Assembly: GCA_944472135.2 (NCBI GenBank)
Contig: OX235270.1
Coordinates: 145,281,632-145,345,631, forward strand
Reading direction: 5' to 3'
DNA from: Trichobilharzia regenti
Taxonomy: Eukaryota; Platyhelminthes; Trematoda; Strigeidida; Schistosomatidae
Length of the DNA stretch: 64,000 nt
The notes beneath the pieces are model-generated. The model saw only the letters and a list, made by a program, of their open reading frames with translations, was not told the DNA's origin and searched no databases. The translations under genes and the position numbers were made by a program. Below, piece by piece: positions 46,501 through 55,600 of this stretch. Each line of letters opens with the position of its first letter. The stretch's first letter is position 1.

Positions 46501-49500
46501 GTCTGGGTGACATGTGTTTGAATCTCAGAGGGGACTTGAGTTCCTTCAACTTGGTTGTAGATACTCCTTGTTAACTGGTGGCTGCCATCAAGCACGTAAA
46601 CGTATGTCAGGTTGGGCTTCGTGGAGACTGACTCCAAGAATCTAATAGCAAGAACTCAGTATGCACGGTGATGGCGAGTCACCTGGAAAGTTGGCTACAC
46701 CGCAAACGTGACTGATAGAATTTAGCCTGCACCAAACAAAGGACCAGACGTATTACACTGATCACTGACTTATTTCCAATTAAAAGATATTTTATTTCCC
46801 TATGAAATTGGTGGGTTGTGATCATCCAAAAAAGTTTAATTCACCAAAGATAGAAGCGGTTATGGTTATCGTCATTGATAACTTTACTTCCTTACTTATT
46901 TAAGCTCAATTAACCGAAACAGATTTTTCATGTATCAGATGAAGTGGCACACTTACCAGTGGGAAGACTGACGATACTACCTAGCTGCCTATGCTAAGGC
47001 AGTTGGAGTGTGACTTGAACCCGTAACCCATCGGTTGAAGACCGACCGCTCAAGTCAGCAGTCTGTTGTTTTTAATTCAGTGGGACAAGATTTCATAGGT
47101 GAAATTTCTTGAAGTGTTTTCCTGCTAATTCTAAGAAAACAACGAATGGATCCATGGTTATCTGTCGGTTACAAGAAAGCGAAATATAATCTCGGTTAAG
47201 ATGTATTAAACAATCTATTCATTCCATTCGCTACACAATAAAGTCAATCTCTCTTAGTTTATCCATGTTTTCACTTCTTCTAGGCATCACAGTTATATCC
47301 AATGAGAAGTACTTCAGAACGTGATAATGTTTATTGGTATAAACCTGGATCGCTTGGAAGATCATCTCAGATAAATACGTCAAGTGCAAGTGGTCAAGCT
47401 ATAGTCATACCAGTTGTACATTTGGGTGCATCAAGGGGACATAGTGCTTCAGTTTCGTCGAATTTAACTAGCCATTCATCAGAAAGTGGAGACAATACAC
47501 CAAATCCACCTCAGACTGATAATGGTGAAAGTGCTAGATCGCCTACATTTAGATCTTCATCTGTACTTACTACTGGCAATCGGTCAATAAGTCGACCAGT
47601 GCCACCTCTTTCTGATCCTGAAGCTGAAGTAGACGCTCTTACAAATCTTCTTATGCAAAGTATGGAGACTCGATCATCTGGATCTACAATAGGCACTAGT
47701 GGAACACTACCTTCTGGTACAGATGGAGCAAATTCATCTCCAGGTTAGTTTTGCAATAAGTATTACCCGTAACAGAGTTCATTTATAAGTACTACGTTAA
47801 CTTTCAAATTTCTTTCACTTCAGAATTATTGACTTTTATTATAAGCTTCATATGAATTGAGGCCTATATAACACTGAAAGCCGATTATTCTGCCTTCTTC
47901 AAAACGTAAATAGTATTGTTCATTTCTATGAAAAATAAGAACATAAAATATTACATTTCTGATATGCTCACTAGCGCCGAAAAGGGCCTGATAAACATCT
48001 GTACAAATATGAATAAACACTGGAATGAAGACAGAAATAAGTAAGAGAGGTATGGCTGCCTATTATCACCAATGATGATATTCCACGTTGTGGTGGATTG
48101 GATTATGCAGAACACTGTGGGGAACTAGAAGACAGTAATACGCTGCACTGACCGATAAAAAGACTCTTGGAGATCTGGATTTCTTCTGTGTGGATGATTT
48201 ATGTCTAATGTCTCACAAACTCAAAGACTTGCAGGCGAAAACTGGCTGAAAAAAGGCCAAAGTAAGACTTTTGTTGGACATAAAGAACAACAATAAGCAA
48301 CAGTCATCATCAACGCGAGAAATTTGAAAGAGGTCACTCCCTTCACCTATCTAGGCAGCATCCTTTCAGCTACAGGCAGACGACAATGATGAGGATGTCA
48401 AAGCCAGAATAGAAATAGCAAAAGAAACATTCATCACTTTGAAATCAACTGTAAAATCTACTGCACTCTCAGCATAAACAACAAAATTCGAATTTTCAGC
48501 ACAGATTTTAAGTTAGTTATTTCTTCTGTATATGCTGGAAACTGTGCGTCAGTGGCACAGCGGTTAGGATGCCCGCCGGTCCGGGGTTTGATCCCGGCCA
48601 CTGGCTCACTCCTTTGCCTCGCTAAGCCAGTACCAAGACTGGTAAAGAGGAAAGGTTGGGCATGAGGCTAGCAACCCTATCCTGTAAAAGTAAACACTAC
48701 TGCATAAACTTCAAGCCTCTAGCTTGAAGTTGCCCTGTGTTCCACTGGGGACGTCAATGAATATAAAAAAAAGTCAGAAACTTAATGTTGGTATCACGAA
48801 GAGCATTACCAACGGACTACTGCAGGATTTCACCAACAGTCGCCTTCATCGTCTCGATAATGAAGGCCAAATGGCGTACCAGGAAGAATCAGTAACAAGA
48901 ATCTCTGGGAACGAACGAACCAACCAACCGCATATTGCTCAACTAACATACTGAAGAAAATTGAGATGGACCGAACGTACACTGAGGAAACCGTCGAATG
49001 ACATCGCACGCCATCACTCGAATGGGGAGAGATAAGTGGGTCGTCGATTTGAAGGTGACGTGGAGGAGATGAGAGATTATTGGCAATCGTGGAGCCAGAC
49101 AAAGACGAATGCAGGGAATAGGACAAAGTGGAGCTGTGCTGTTGAACCCATATGTTCCCCTCGGAAGCCAGGAGAATAGTGATAATGAATGAAAGGATAA
49201 ACACTGGTCTGAAACGTTAAAGTTGAACAGAATGTTGTTTTTATTATTTTTATCATTGGATCACGACTAAGCCTTACGTAAAATAACTGATAAAATCAAT
49301 AGCACTGAATACCTGTGGAAGTATCTTATCTAATTATGCATTTCACATCTGATACTAGCGGTTCAGTAAATTTCCAGGCGATTTCAAAATTGAATTCGTG
49401 ACGAGCTAAAGCCAACAAAGACAATTATCTGGTTGTACATCGGATGCGTTACTTCTTAATCCTCTCGAATTTCTAACTTTTCTTTATTCAGGACAGATTA

Positions 49501-50921
49501 AACCTATCATCCGGTCTTGTCGGTAGCAGTTCTGAGGACAGGAAGTTAAATATTGATTTCACAATACGTGTGAATCGCTATGAAAATATCAGTCATTGGA
49601 TTATAGGTTTCCAGACCGTAGGTGTTACGAACTTCTTGGAATAATTTGAGCGCCGAGTCAGATTGATTCATTATAAATTATTTAAATTAATCCAAGTGTG
49701 TTAAGAAAATCAAAACAAGATTTCTCTGAACGTTTCGCCGTGTAAGCCACAGCTTCTTCAGCAGATTTGTTTGGATTATCAATCATCGCATAGGCCTCTT
49801 TCTTAATCCGAATTAATCTGCTGAAGAAGCTGTGGCTTACACGGCGAAACGTTCAGAAAAATCTTGTTTTGATTTTCTTAACACGCTGGGATTAATTTAA
49901 ATAATTTATAACCAGTCATTGGATTGTTGGCTTAAGTGACGACAGTGTGATTAGTTATTATAACCTAGACAATTGACTTAGTTTTGCTTAATTTGTAATC
50001 ATATAAACTGTAGAAACTATGAGAGTTAGATTTTAATAATAAGTGTCATAATTTCTGTGTGTATTTTATTTAAAACCCATAGCTGGAAGCCTAAGACGTG
50101 GTAGTGGTTTAAATTCCCAATTGGGACGTTTACAACAGCACGCCAGTCTGAATCCTGTCACAGGAGGCAATGTGAATGGTGGTCGAGGCAGCCCACTAAC
50201 AACTGCGGTCGTCACAGCGGCATCAACAACAGGCAGCTCATCCACTAATTCGCCAACTGAATCCTCTTCGAGTATGTGCAATTCTAATGAAACTCCCGGT
50301 GCTACCGGGACAATAACAAATACATCACTAGGACAAAATATATGCTTTCGATGCCGTCGACCACTTCTTCCTCCAGAGGGTAGTACACTGAGTGGTAATT
50401 TGACTGCAACAAACAATGTTGTAACGCTAACAGGTGCTCTAGGCGTTCGACTTCATGTAGCTTGCTTTACCTGTTATCGTTGTGCAGCTCCACTTAAATC
50501 AGATGCTTACTATCATAATCTTCGACGATTGTTGTGTCCAGCTTGTGTGCGTGATGGAGCTGTTGAAACATGTTCAAATTGTCATAGACCTATAGGTGAC
50601 AGAGTGGTTCATGCTCTTGGAATGCCTTATCACCCGAATTGTTTTGTTTGTGTTGTATGCGCTGGTAGACTTGATTCTCGACCATTCACTATTGATGTTC
50701 ACGGTCGACTACACTGTTTAACTGATTTTCATAAACGATACGCTCCAAGATGTGCATCATGCGGTAGACCAATTGTACCAGATCCAGGTTGTCAAGAAGC
50801 AAGACGTGTTGTTTCAGGAAATTCAAACTACCACTTAGAATGCTTTGGAGTACAAACACTACCTCAAAATTCGAATTTAAAAGCAGCTGCATTTAAAGTA
50901 AGCGGTAGTGTGGCCAGTTAG
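37649..50921 (+). CDS. LIM-domain protein, Ajuba/LIMD1/WTIP/zyxin type (three coding exons)
   Basis: Coding exons 37649-37807, 47284-47743 and 50083-50921 join in frame to 485 codons. Donors are GTAAGA and GTTAGT; acceptors are TTCTAG and CCATAG. Residues 1-290 are low-complexity, Ser/Thr/Gly/Pro-rich, like the pre-LIM region of Ajuba-family adaptors. LIM1 starts at ~294 (CFRC...LHVACFTCYRC...CPAC); the loop before its histidine is 33 residues, longer than the usual 16-23. LIM2 is canonical (CSNC...YHPNCFVCVVC...HCLTDF). LIM3 begins well (YAPRCASCGRPIVPDPGC...NYHLECF) but lacks the second finger and ends in 23 unrelated residues. Ajuba-type proteins link cell junctions and actin to Hippo and other signalling; that role is by homology. 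ATG 37649 is the first in frame (an ATG at 37596 is out of frame). A donor-like GTAAGC at 50898 or GTACAA at 50850 could lead to an unseen further exon. Confidence 0.85.
38096..38277 (+). repeat. tRNA-derived SINE, family S
   Basis: Box A-like GGCACAGTGGTTACG and the usual body (TTCCATACCTGTACC). Box B is damaged. It is directly followed by an (AT)n run. Confidence 0.8.
38283..38321 (+). repeat. (AT)n microsatellite
   Basis: About 19 AT units, probably grown from the A/T-rich tail of the SINE before it. Confidence 0.95.
38390..38580 (-). repeat. Unclassified repeat, family U
   Basis: Minus-strand match to 38834-39262 and 46395-46760 (shared blocks: GAGATTCAAACACGTGTCAT, CTACAGTCATATGTATTCCC complement). 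No coding capacity. Confidence 0.65.
38594..38833 (-). repeat. tRNA-derived SINE, family T
   Basis: A second tRNA-headed family. On the minus strand: box A-like GGTACAGCAGTTAGC, box B-like GGAGTTCGATCCCC, then a body with GGGCATGAGGCTAGCAAGC and AAACACTGCTACAGAAACTT, ending at TATGTTCCACTGGG. Other copies: 43512-43680 (-) and 48544-48770 (+). Confidence 0.75.
38834..39262 (+). repeat. Unclassified repeat, family U, longest copy
   Basis: Plus-strand copy with GAACACAAGGTAGGAAGTA, TTTGAATCTCACAGAAGACA and CTTGCTGACTAGTGACTGCC. It shares most of its length with 46395-46760, and shorter pieces with 44105-44215, 45985-46112 and 52085-52190. Confidence 0.7.
39594..40449 (-). mobile_element. PLE snap-back copy
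   Basis: 39598-40328 is the reverse complement of 45254-45984 (PLE copy 2); over 39605-40289 I saw only one indel. At 40329 it turns round: 40329-40449 is a plus-strand copy of the PLE terminal ~115 bp, so the piece begins ATTCCATATTAG and ends CTAATATGGAAT. It holds only the degraded GIY-YIG/3' region and no RT. Confidence 0.8.
40669..40706 (-). repeat. Smalpha-like 3' end scrap
   Basis: GGAGGATTTCATCATGAGC is the reverse complement of the 3' end of the copy at 40800-41000, so the two face each other. Confidence 0.6.
40800..41000 (+). repeat. Smalpha-like pol III repeat, best-preserved copy
   Basis: Has box A (TGGCTTAGTGG, 40830-40840), box B (GGATTCGAATCCC, 40873-40885), a hammerhead-like core (40889-40945) and the family 3' end. 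This matches the established description of schistosome Smalpha elements: tRNA-like pol III promoter followed by a hammerhead ribozyme. It sits in sense orientation in intron 1 of the LIM gene. Confidence 0.85.
40889..40945 (+). ncRNA. Candidate hammerhead ribozyme (Smalpha type)
   Basis: Core CTGATGA (40898-40904), stem II GTCC/GGAC (40908-40911 with 40919-40922, loop CAAACTA), GAAA (40923-40926), mini stem III ACAGCTGT and cleavage triplet GTC at 40932-40934. Stem I can form between GAGT before the core and ACTC near 40938. An extra AGA lies between core and stem II, which may weaken or abolish activity. Confidence 0.65.
41690..41835 (+). repeat. Dispersed repeat, family D
   Basis: Matches 53560-53725 in the same orientation (GTAAGAGAATTCATTTC, TTTCTATGCAT, GATTGAAGATATTTCT). 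Unclassified. Confidence 0.65.
41855..42215 (-). repeat. Smalpha-like repeat, full-length
   Basis: About 350 bp, near the known Smalpha monomer size. On the minus strand: GTCGTGACCAGTAGGG head, GAATTGGCAGAAGTTAGAAT, box B GGGTCCGAACGCC, then CTGAAGA (41971-41977), stem II GTCGC/GGAC, GAAG in place of GAAA (41952-41955) and the 3' end. The core substitution suggests it is inactive. Confidence 0.75.
42350..42555 (+). repeat. Smalpha-like repeat, 3'-truncated
   Basis: Head GTCGTGACCAGTAGGG, box B GGGTTCGAACCCC, CTGATGA at 42533-42539, then cut after CCCAAACTAAG, so the hammerhead lacks its 3' half. Confidence 0.75.
42660..42760. repeat. PLE-terminus-like fragment
   Basis: AGCGAAGAAAATGTTCTTTT and GCTATACAATCGTATTTACA resemble the ends at 32297, 33460 (complement) and 51312. 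Fragment only. Confidence 0.45.
43431..43507 (+). repeat. (AT)n microsatellite, 77 bp
   Basis: Uninterrupted AT dinucleotide run before a family T SINE. A second short AT run (43680-43697) cuts that SINE's head. Confidence 0.95.
43512..43680 (-). repeat. tRNA-derived SINE, family T, 5'-truncated
   Basis: The body matches the copies at 38594 and 48544. The tRNA-like head is replaced by the AT run at 43680. Confidence 0.75.
44105..44215 (-). repeat. Family U repeat fragment
   Basis: Minus-strand match to 38990-39110 (GGAGGCAATCGCCATGGAGC complement and CAAGGCGTTTCAGCAACC complement). Directly precedes PLE copy 2. Confidence 0.65.
44938..45155 (-). repeat. ~215-bp fold-back insertion with hammerhead-like motif
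   Basis: Ends are inverted repeats of ~33 bp (GAATTGATAGTGTTCTCTGA at left, its complement at 45117-45153), interrupting PLE copy 2. On the minus strand the interior has CTGAAGA (45009-45015), GTCGTC paired with GACGAT, and GAAA (44986-44989). Confidence 0.7.
44985..45016 (-). ncRNA. Candidate hammerhead-like motif
   Basis: CTGAAGA fits the CUGANGA core. Stem II is GUCGUC/GACGAU with loop CAGAAA, then GAAA and GCTCC. One extra U lies between core and stem II. The same architecture recurs at 60152-60181 with different but compensating stem II bases. The stem III/cleavage site is not certain. Confidence 0.5.
45985..46112 (-). repeat. Family U repeat fragment
   Basis: Minus-strand match to 38870-39000 (CTGAGATTCAAACTTGTATC and GGAATTCAGTCTGTACCAAC complements). 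Confidence 0.65.
46116..46302 (-). repeat. tRNA-derived SINE, family S
   Basis: Complete minus-strand copy: A-rich tail at 46116, body, box B (GGTTCGATCTCC complement) and head ending near 46302. A second tRNA-like head (minus, 46305-46390; family undetermined) follows at once. Confidence 0.85.
46395..46760 (+). repeat. Family U repeat
   Basis: Plus-strand copy aligned with 38834-39262 (GGTCTGGGTGACATGTGTTT, TGGCGAGTCACCTGGAAAG). Confidence 0.7.
48020..49180 (+). mobile_element. RTE-like LINE 3' fragment, split by a SINE
   Basis: Follows the RTE order: GGCTGCCTATTATCACCAAT, an altered FADD region (TTCTGTGTGGATGATTTATG), CTATCTAGGCAGCATCC, then C-terminus and a 3' end (GTTCCCCTCGGAAGCCAGG) with an AATA-rich tail. 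Interrupted at 48544-48770 by a SINE; frames are broken. Confidence 0.75.
48544..48770 (+). repeat. tRNA-derived SINE, family T, complete
   Basis: Box A-like GGCACAGCGGTTAGGATGC, box B-like GGGTTTGATCCC, body with GGGCATGAGGCTAGCAACCC, end TGTTCCACTGGGG and a short A-rich tail. Clearly inserted in the RTE copy. Confidence 0.8.
49671..49911. repeat. 241-bp palindrome with twin hammerhead-like motifs
   Basis: Arms 49671-49767 and 49815-49911 (97 bp, a few mismatches) flank a 47-bp spacer. Each arm carries CTGAAGA, a stem II of GCUGUG/CACGGC with loop GCUUA, and GAAACG: minus strand at 49731-49761, plus strand at 49821-49851. It resembles the hammerheads reported from Penelope-like elements. 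No ORF. Confidence 0.85.
49821..49851 (+). ncRNA. Candidate hammerhead motif, right arm
   Basis: CTGAAGA (49821-49827), six-pair stem II, GAAA (49846-49849), then CGTTCAG. Sense orientation relative to the LIM gene pre-mRNA. The left arm (49731-49761) has the same on the minus strand. Stem III would be minimal, as in PLE-type hammerheads. Confidence 0.5.
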
Positions 50922-51184
50922 TTCCAATTATGTATCTGGTAGATATATAGGAGAGACTTTATGAACACTGAATTTGTTTTAACCCTCTATATTATTATAT
51001 TAATACCGAAAAAAAAAACAACAACAGTGTATCATAATCTAACCGCATATTGTTCATGTTCGACTAATCGTGAATGATACACTGGGCTTCATACTGCTTC
51101 CTACAGAATGGCAAAACGTTTTGCGCTTATTCTCATTTTTGTTCTTGTTGTTGTCAGAAACTCAATATTGAAATGCTTGTATAA

Positions 51185-51190
51185 AATAAA
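51185..51190 (+). promoter_or_regulatory. Possible polyadenylation signal of the LIM gene
   Basis: AATAAA 264 bp after the TAG at 50919-50921. It supports the stop in exon 3 as a real gene end. Confidence 0.5.
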
Positions 51191-51299
51191 GTAAGCATTC
51201 ACCATTCTCACTTTTCTCTCTCTCTCTCTGTTCAAATTGAATTTTGTCATCTAAATTCTGAATCACCGAAAATACCCATTGAGTCAAGGAAGAAAATAA

Positions 51300-51390
51300 A
51301 AGACAAATTCAGCGAAGAAAATTCTTTTTTCTTTATCAACGAAATCATCTTCAGAGGCTGTACAGTCGTATTTATAGTTACCAAAAGTGT
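51300..51390 (-). repeat. PLE-terminus-like fragment
   Basis: The complement reads GTACAGCCTCTGAAGATG then TTTCGTTGATAAAG, and AGCGAAGAAAATTCTTTTTT lies at its edge. Related to the ends of the 32297-33508 segment. 51391-52084 has nothing recognised. Confidence 0.5.
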
Positions 51391-52084
51391 ATAGCGGTCC
51401 AGTATTGAGTAATAGGGGTGGGGGTGATAATTGATATAATTACTCAGAAGTGGCTTTAAAAGTGAAAATTCAAAAGTTGTAAATTACATGGTACTCAACG
51501 GCACAAAGATGGAAATTTGATAAGGTTAAAATTGCTATTGAGTGAGAGAGAATAAAGGTGGTTTTCGAGTGTCAATTTAGCAAGTGTGAAGAAGGTGTGA
51601 CAGTGTACAGAAGGAGCATATGAGAGTGACAATAGTGAATCAATTATTAAAGCAAAAGCAAACTGAAAGTAAAATTAAAAAAGGAAAAGAAAAAATCAAA
51701 ACTTTTCTACAGGGAACAACTAGTGAAGAGGTTAAGACCAAGGCAGAAGAAGAGACTGGACAAACTGTCTTCTGTATACAGAGTTCGGGGTTGTATTAAC
51801 GTTGAATTGCCAGCGCCTCAGGGGTACACAAAAGCTGAAACCCAACGCCTTTTGTACCATTTGGCTTCACCTTGTAGATGATCTTCAAAGGCGACTCTGG
51901 TCGAGGTGAGTGGCTTGAGTTCACCAAGTGCTCCAGAAATGAGCTTGTAAGTATCTTGCATTGTCCTTTTGCTAACCATGCCGGATTATGTTCAGAGATG
52001 CGTTTGGAAAGTGTGCGCTTTATGCGGTCAATATAACTAGCTCCACACTAGCAGGTGAATTTATAAACACACATTGAAGTGACC

Positions 52085-52190
52085 TAACTTAGAAGGGACA
52101 TTAGTTCCTTGAAGGTTTCAGACACGTCTTGCTGACTAGTAGGTGCCAAGAAGTGTGCAATCTAGGTAAGGCTAGGTTGACTTAAAACAA
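52085..52190 (+). repeat. Family U repeat fragment
   Basis: Matches the middle of 38834-39262 (CTTGCTGACTAGTAGGTGCC). Confidence 0.6.
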
Positions 52191-52413
52191 AAATTGTAAT
52201 ATGGTCGCTAATACAATATTTTATTCTCATTGTGAAGTTTTTACACTGTTCAGGAAAAGAACAGAGAATCACCGAATATGGAGTGCCATTCTATTAATAG
52301 GTTGATTTGTGTTTATTTTACCTAATTCGGACAAGACAAGGGAATGTTTGACAAAATTTATGCTATTAAATAATGTCTCTAAATGATAGTTGCCTTTGCT
52401 AGTTGCAGTTGTT

Positions 52414-53545
52414 TGAGGTATGTAGATGACACATTCACTGTACTTAGAACACAGGATATAGATAGATTTTTCGAACACATCAACTCGAAGTTAGAGGCAA
52501 TTCAATTCACTTATGATTTGGAAAGTTAGGAAGGGGAACTTCCAATGTTACATTGTAGCGTGTATAAAGAAAAGAAGATGGGAAGTTAAACACTAGTGTT
52601 TACAGGAAACCCACACATTCAAACAGATATTTGGATTTCCGATCAGCACATCCTATATCAGCAGAAATAGGATTGGTGAACTGTTTAGGTAATAGGGCAC
52701 TAAAACTATGTAGTACCAGGGAAAATATATGACATGAGGTGAGACACATAAGAGAAGCGTTGAAACTTAATAATTACCGCTATAAATTCTTCAAAAAGCA
52801 TGTAGGGAAACGTGAAAATAAAATAAATAATGATAGTAGTGATAGTGATATTAATAATAATAATGACAACATCAGCAATAGGGAATTAAAATCATCGGTA
52901 GTACTTGCATACAAAGAAGGAACCTCAGACACCTTAAGTAGAATTCTTAACAATGCTGGCAGTAATAAAACTGGCTGACATTCATTTACCCACAAACATG
53001 CTTTGTCGGTCAAAGGATTCTGTGGAACAGCCAGTTAAACTAAACAATTTAGTTTATCTCATACTCTGCTGAAATGATCGTCACATCAAATATACAAGTT
53101 TGAGTAGTGGAACGGGATCAGTCAGTCAGACTAGCGGAGCACAAACATCTAAAAAAAATCTGGAGAATAGTTCTGTTATAGCACTACATGCAATTACACA
53201 CAACCATACAACGGGATAGGATGACAGTTTTAAAATCTAATGTCACAGGGTGGAAGTATAGATTGATAACAGAAGCTTTATCTATGGAATCAACCGAGAG
53301 AGAATACCTGTAATAGGAATGATTCAACACCTATCCATCCAGATTTCTGGAAAATTCTACTTTACCAACAACGACAAACAGGAGAAGACAAAGAAAACTG
53401 TAGGACTCAAGTTTCAAAGTTGTGTGATTACAATTGATATGGTTATGAACAACGAACTGCGTTTGAAACCTCATCACGCAGTAAATACTAATACTGTTTC
53501 ACTCACTGTGTGACATATCTATTTAATAAGCAAACTAATACGGAT
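52414..53545 (+). mobile_element. Penelope-like element, copy 3, 5'-truncated
   Basis: Starts in the RT catalytic block with RYVDDTFTVLRTQDIDRFFE; the catalytic YVDD is intact here, unlike copies 1 and 2. It then continues in broken frames through LAYKEGTSDTLSRILNNAGS to the shared end near 53545. A dead fragment. Confidence 0.8.
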
Positions 53546-53559
53546 GCAAAGCCGATTCA

Positions 53560-53725
53560 AATGAAATACAGAAGGAGCGTAAGAGAATTAATTTCTGAGC
53601 TAATTTCAAGGACAATAAGTTTTGATTTTCTTTCTATGCATGCAGATTGAAGATATTTCTTTCTCCATACGGATTTTGAAAAAAAAGAAAGCAAAAAATG
53701 TCAGTATTTTCATATGCGTATAATT
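53560..53725 (+). repeat. Dispersed repeat, family D
   Basis: Second copy of the repeat at 41690-41835, same orientation. A minus-strand SINE S 3' scrap follows at 53871-53921. The rest up to 54067 is unassigned. Confidence 0.6.
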
Positions 53726-54067
53726 CCGCTCTATGAATTCGAATAAAGCAAGAACAACAAAATGTGCAGAACAAGATGGTATCATCATTTATTTAATTGA
53801 CTTCTTATTAGTTGTTAACAGCCTAAGGATATTAAGTTTATGTAGACAGTCAATAATAATAATAATAATAGCTTATATTCCATACAGTACTTTTGGTATT
53901 AATATGGAATTTTCAGCATGTAATACAATATTGCATCTAAAACTTCCCCATTACAGGGGTAATAAACTAAAACAGGGCATTTACATCGATAATACTGTTC
54001 AATAAGAGAATGGATATTAAATTAAATTAAGTGATGGAAATATTAACAACAATGTAACAATGCAAAA

Positions 54068-55065
54068 AAAACGGAGCCGTTTACTTAGATCTGGTGATTG
54101 CTTATTGCTGCCTTCCACTTCTCTCGTCAGAGAATGTGGAGTGTGGCATATACTGATAGTGCGACAGAGAGTGGCCAGCGAGGAAACAGGCATGAAATGC
54201 ACCTACACAAAAGACTTGGAGGACCTGGACTTCGGCGAGGATGATATCCGCCTGATTTCCCACAAACTGGAAGATATGCAAGTGAAAAGCAGCAAGTTGG
54301 AAGAAGAAGCACCTGGAGAAGATAGGACTTCAGGTGAACAAAGAGCAAAACAGAAGTAATGAAGATGCCTCGCCAACAGCAACACCAACAATAGACAACA
54401 ATCAGCCAGCATAATTGGGAGGAACCTGAAAGAAACAACCTCCTCTACCTACCTACCTGGGAAGCATCGTTTCAACTACAGGCAGGCAGAACTGACGAGG
54501 ATATCAAAGCAAGAATAGGAAAAGCAAGACAAGTTTTCATTACTCTCAAGTCTGCTTAGCATGAAAAATAAGATCCGGATTTTCAACTCCAATGTGAAGT
54601 CCGTGCTACTTACCATACGGGTCAGAGACTTGGCGAGTCATAAACAGCACTTCGAATAAACTACAGACATTCATTAACAGCTGTCTTCGCTCAATACTAC
54701 CCAAGATCAGGTGGCCGGCCAGTAAAGATCAGCAACAGGGTGGGATCTCTGCGAGCGAACCAACCAGGAACCGATTGTGCAACAAATAAGCAGGAAGAAA
54801 TGGAGATGGAATGGCCATACTCTGAGGAAACAAACCATCAAGTGACATCACTAGACAAGCCATTGCTCGAGTGGAACCCGAAAGGGAGGCGGGCGGTAAT
54901 TTGGTCGTCAGTGCAAGGGTATGGTGACTTGGGGGAGGTCATGTGAAGAGGAGATGAGAGGATGTGAGCAGACTTGGAGTGGGGTGAAAACGTTGACAGA
55001 GAACCGAAGGCAATGGAGATGCGCGCCTGAAGCTCTATGTTCCTCTAGAAAAATAATAATGACAA
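54068..55065 (+). mobile_element. RTE-like LINE, 5'-truncated
   Basis: Plus-strand RT piece EDLDFGEDDIRLISHKLEDM (FADD region altered to FGEDD), then TDEDIKARIGKARQVF, KNKIRIFNSNVKSVLL and the C-terminal block, ending in AATAATAATG. Close to RTE-2 at 14305. Several frameshifts. Confidence 0.8.
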
Positions 55066-55345
55066 CCATTGAAAACCAGTACCGGAGTACTGGACAGCTG
55101 TTTTAACCTAGTTTTTGGGAATCATCGGCAGTACGCACCTACTTAGGTTGGAACTCAGGACCTTCCGGTTACAAATGAAGCTCGTATACGATTCAGCCAC
55201 TGGGACCCGATTCAATGGCTCATGAATTCTAACTTCTACCAATTCGTGATTTAGCGCGACCCCAACCAATGTCGTCGGTGGGACATCCATCCTCACACGT
55301 GACATCTCGATGGACCTCACTGGTCACGAATTCTCACTATAACTC
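55057..55345 (-). repeat. Smalpha-like repeat, minus copy
   Basis: On the minus strand: GACCAGTGAGGTCCATCGAG head, GAATTGGTAGAAGTTAGAAT, box A/B region and a decayed core (GCCGATGATTCCC, AAAACAGCTGTCC). It directly follows the RTE tail. Confidence 0.75.
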
Positions 55346-55390
55346 CAGGAAACTCCATCCTGTAGCAAGTCACTAGCGAGCACCAGATTA

Positions 55391-55600
55391 ATTTTCTATA
55401 GTTTGGTTTGTAAGGGTTAGTTTTGTAACAGTAAGGTCCTGGGTTCGAACATGTTGGGGTCGGGTTCGTACTGCCGATAATTCTCAAACTAGGTTGAAAT
55501 AGGCTGTCCAGTACTCCCTGGTTTTCAATGGTTCTCTAACTGATATCAATCCGTGATCAACTCGTAAAAACAAAACTAACCCTTACAAACCAAACTATAT
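55391..55600 (+). repeat. Smalpha-like 3' half between inverted ends
   Basis: 55425-55566 is box B (GGGTTCGAAC) plus a decayed hammerhead (GCCGATAATTCTC, TTGAAAT). It is bounded by ~28-bp inverted ends (TATAGTTTGGTTTGTAAGGG at 55397 and its complement at 55575). Confidence 0.7.

Larger units (their letters stand above)
37808..47283 (+). other. Intron 1 of the LIM gene (9,476 bp)
   Basis: Begins GTAAGA and ends TTCTTCTAG. Filled with SINEs, Smalpha-like copies, PLE copies in both orientations, family U repeats and long AT runs (listed separately). Stretches without recognised content: 37808-38095, 39263-39593, 41001-41690, 42761-43430 and 46761-47283. Confidence 0.85.
47744..50082 (+). other. 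Intron 2 of the LIM gene (2,339 bp)
   Basis: Starts GTTAGT, ends ACCCATAG. Contains an RTE copy, a family T SINE and the 49671-49911 palindrome. 47744-48019 and 49181-49670 hold nothing that I recognise. Confidence 0.85.

Noticed and set aside
47302..47748. Stand-alone ORF of 148 codons
   Set aside because: It is exon 2 of the LIM gene; the apparent start and stop lie inside the exon and in the following intron (donor GTTAGT at 47744).
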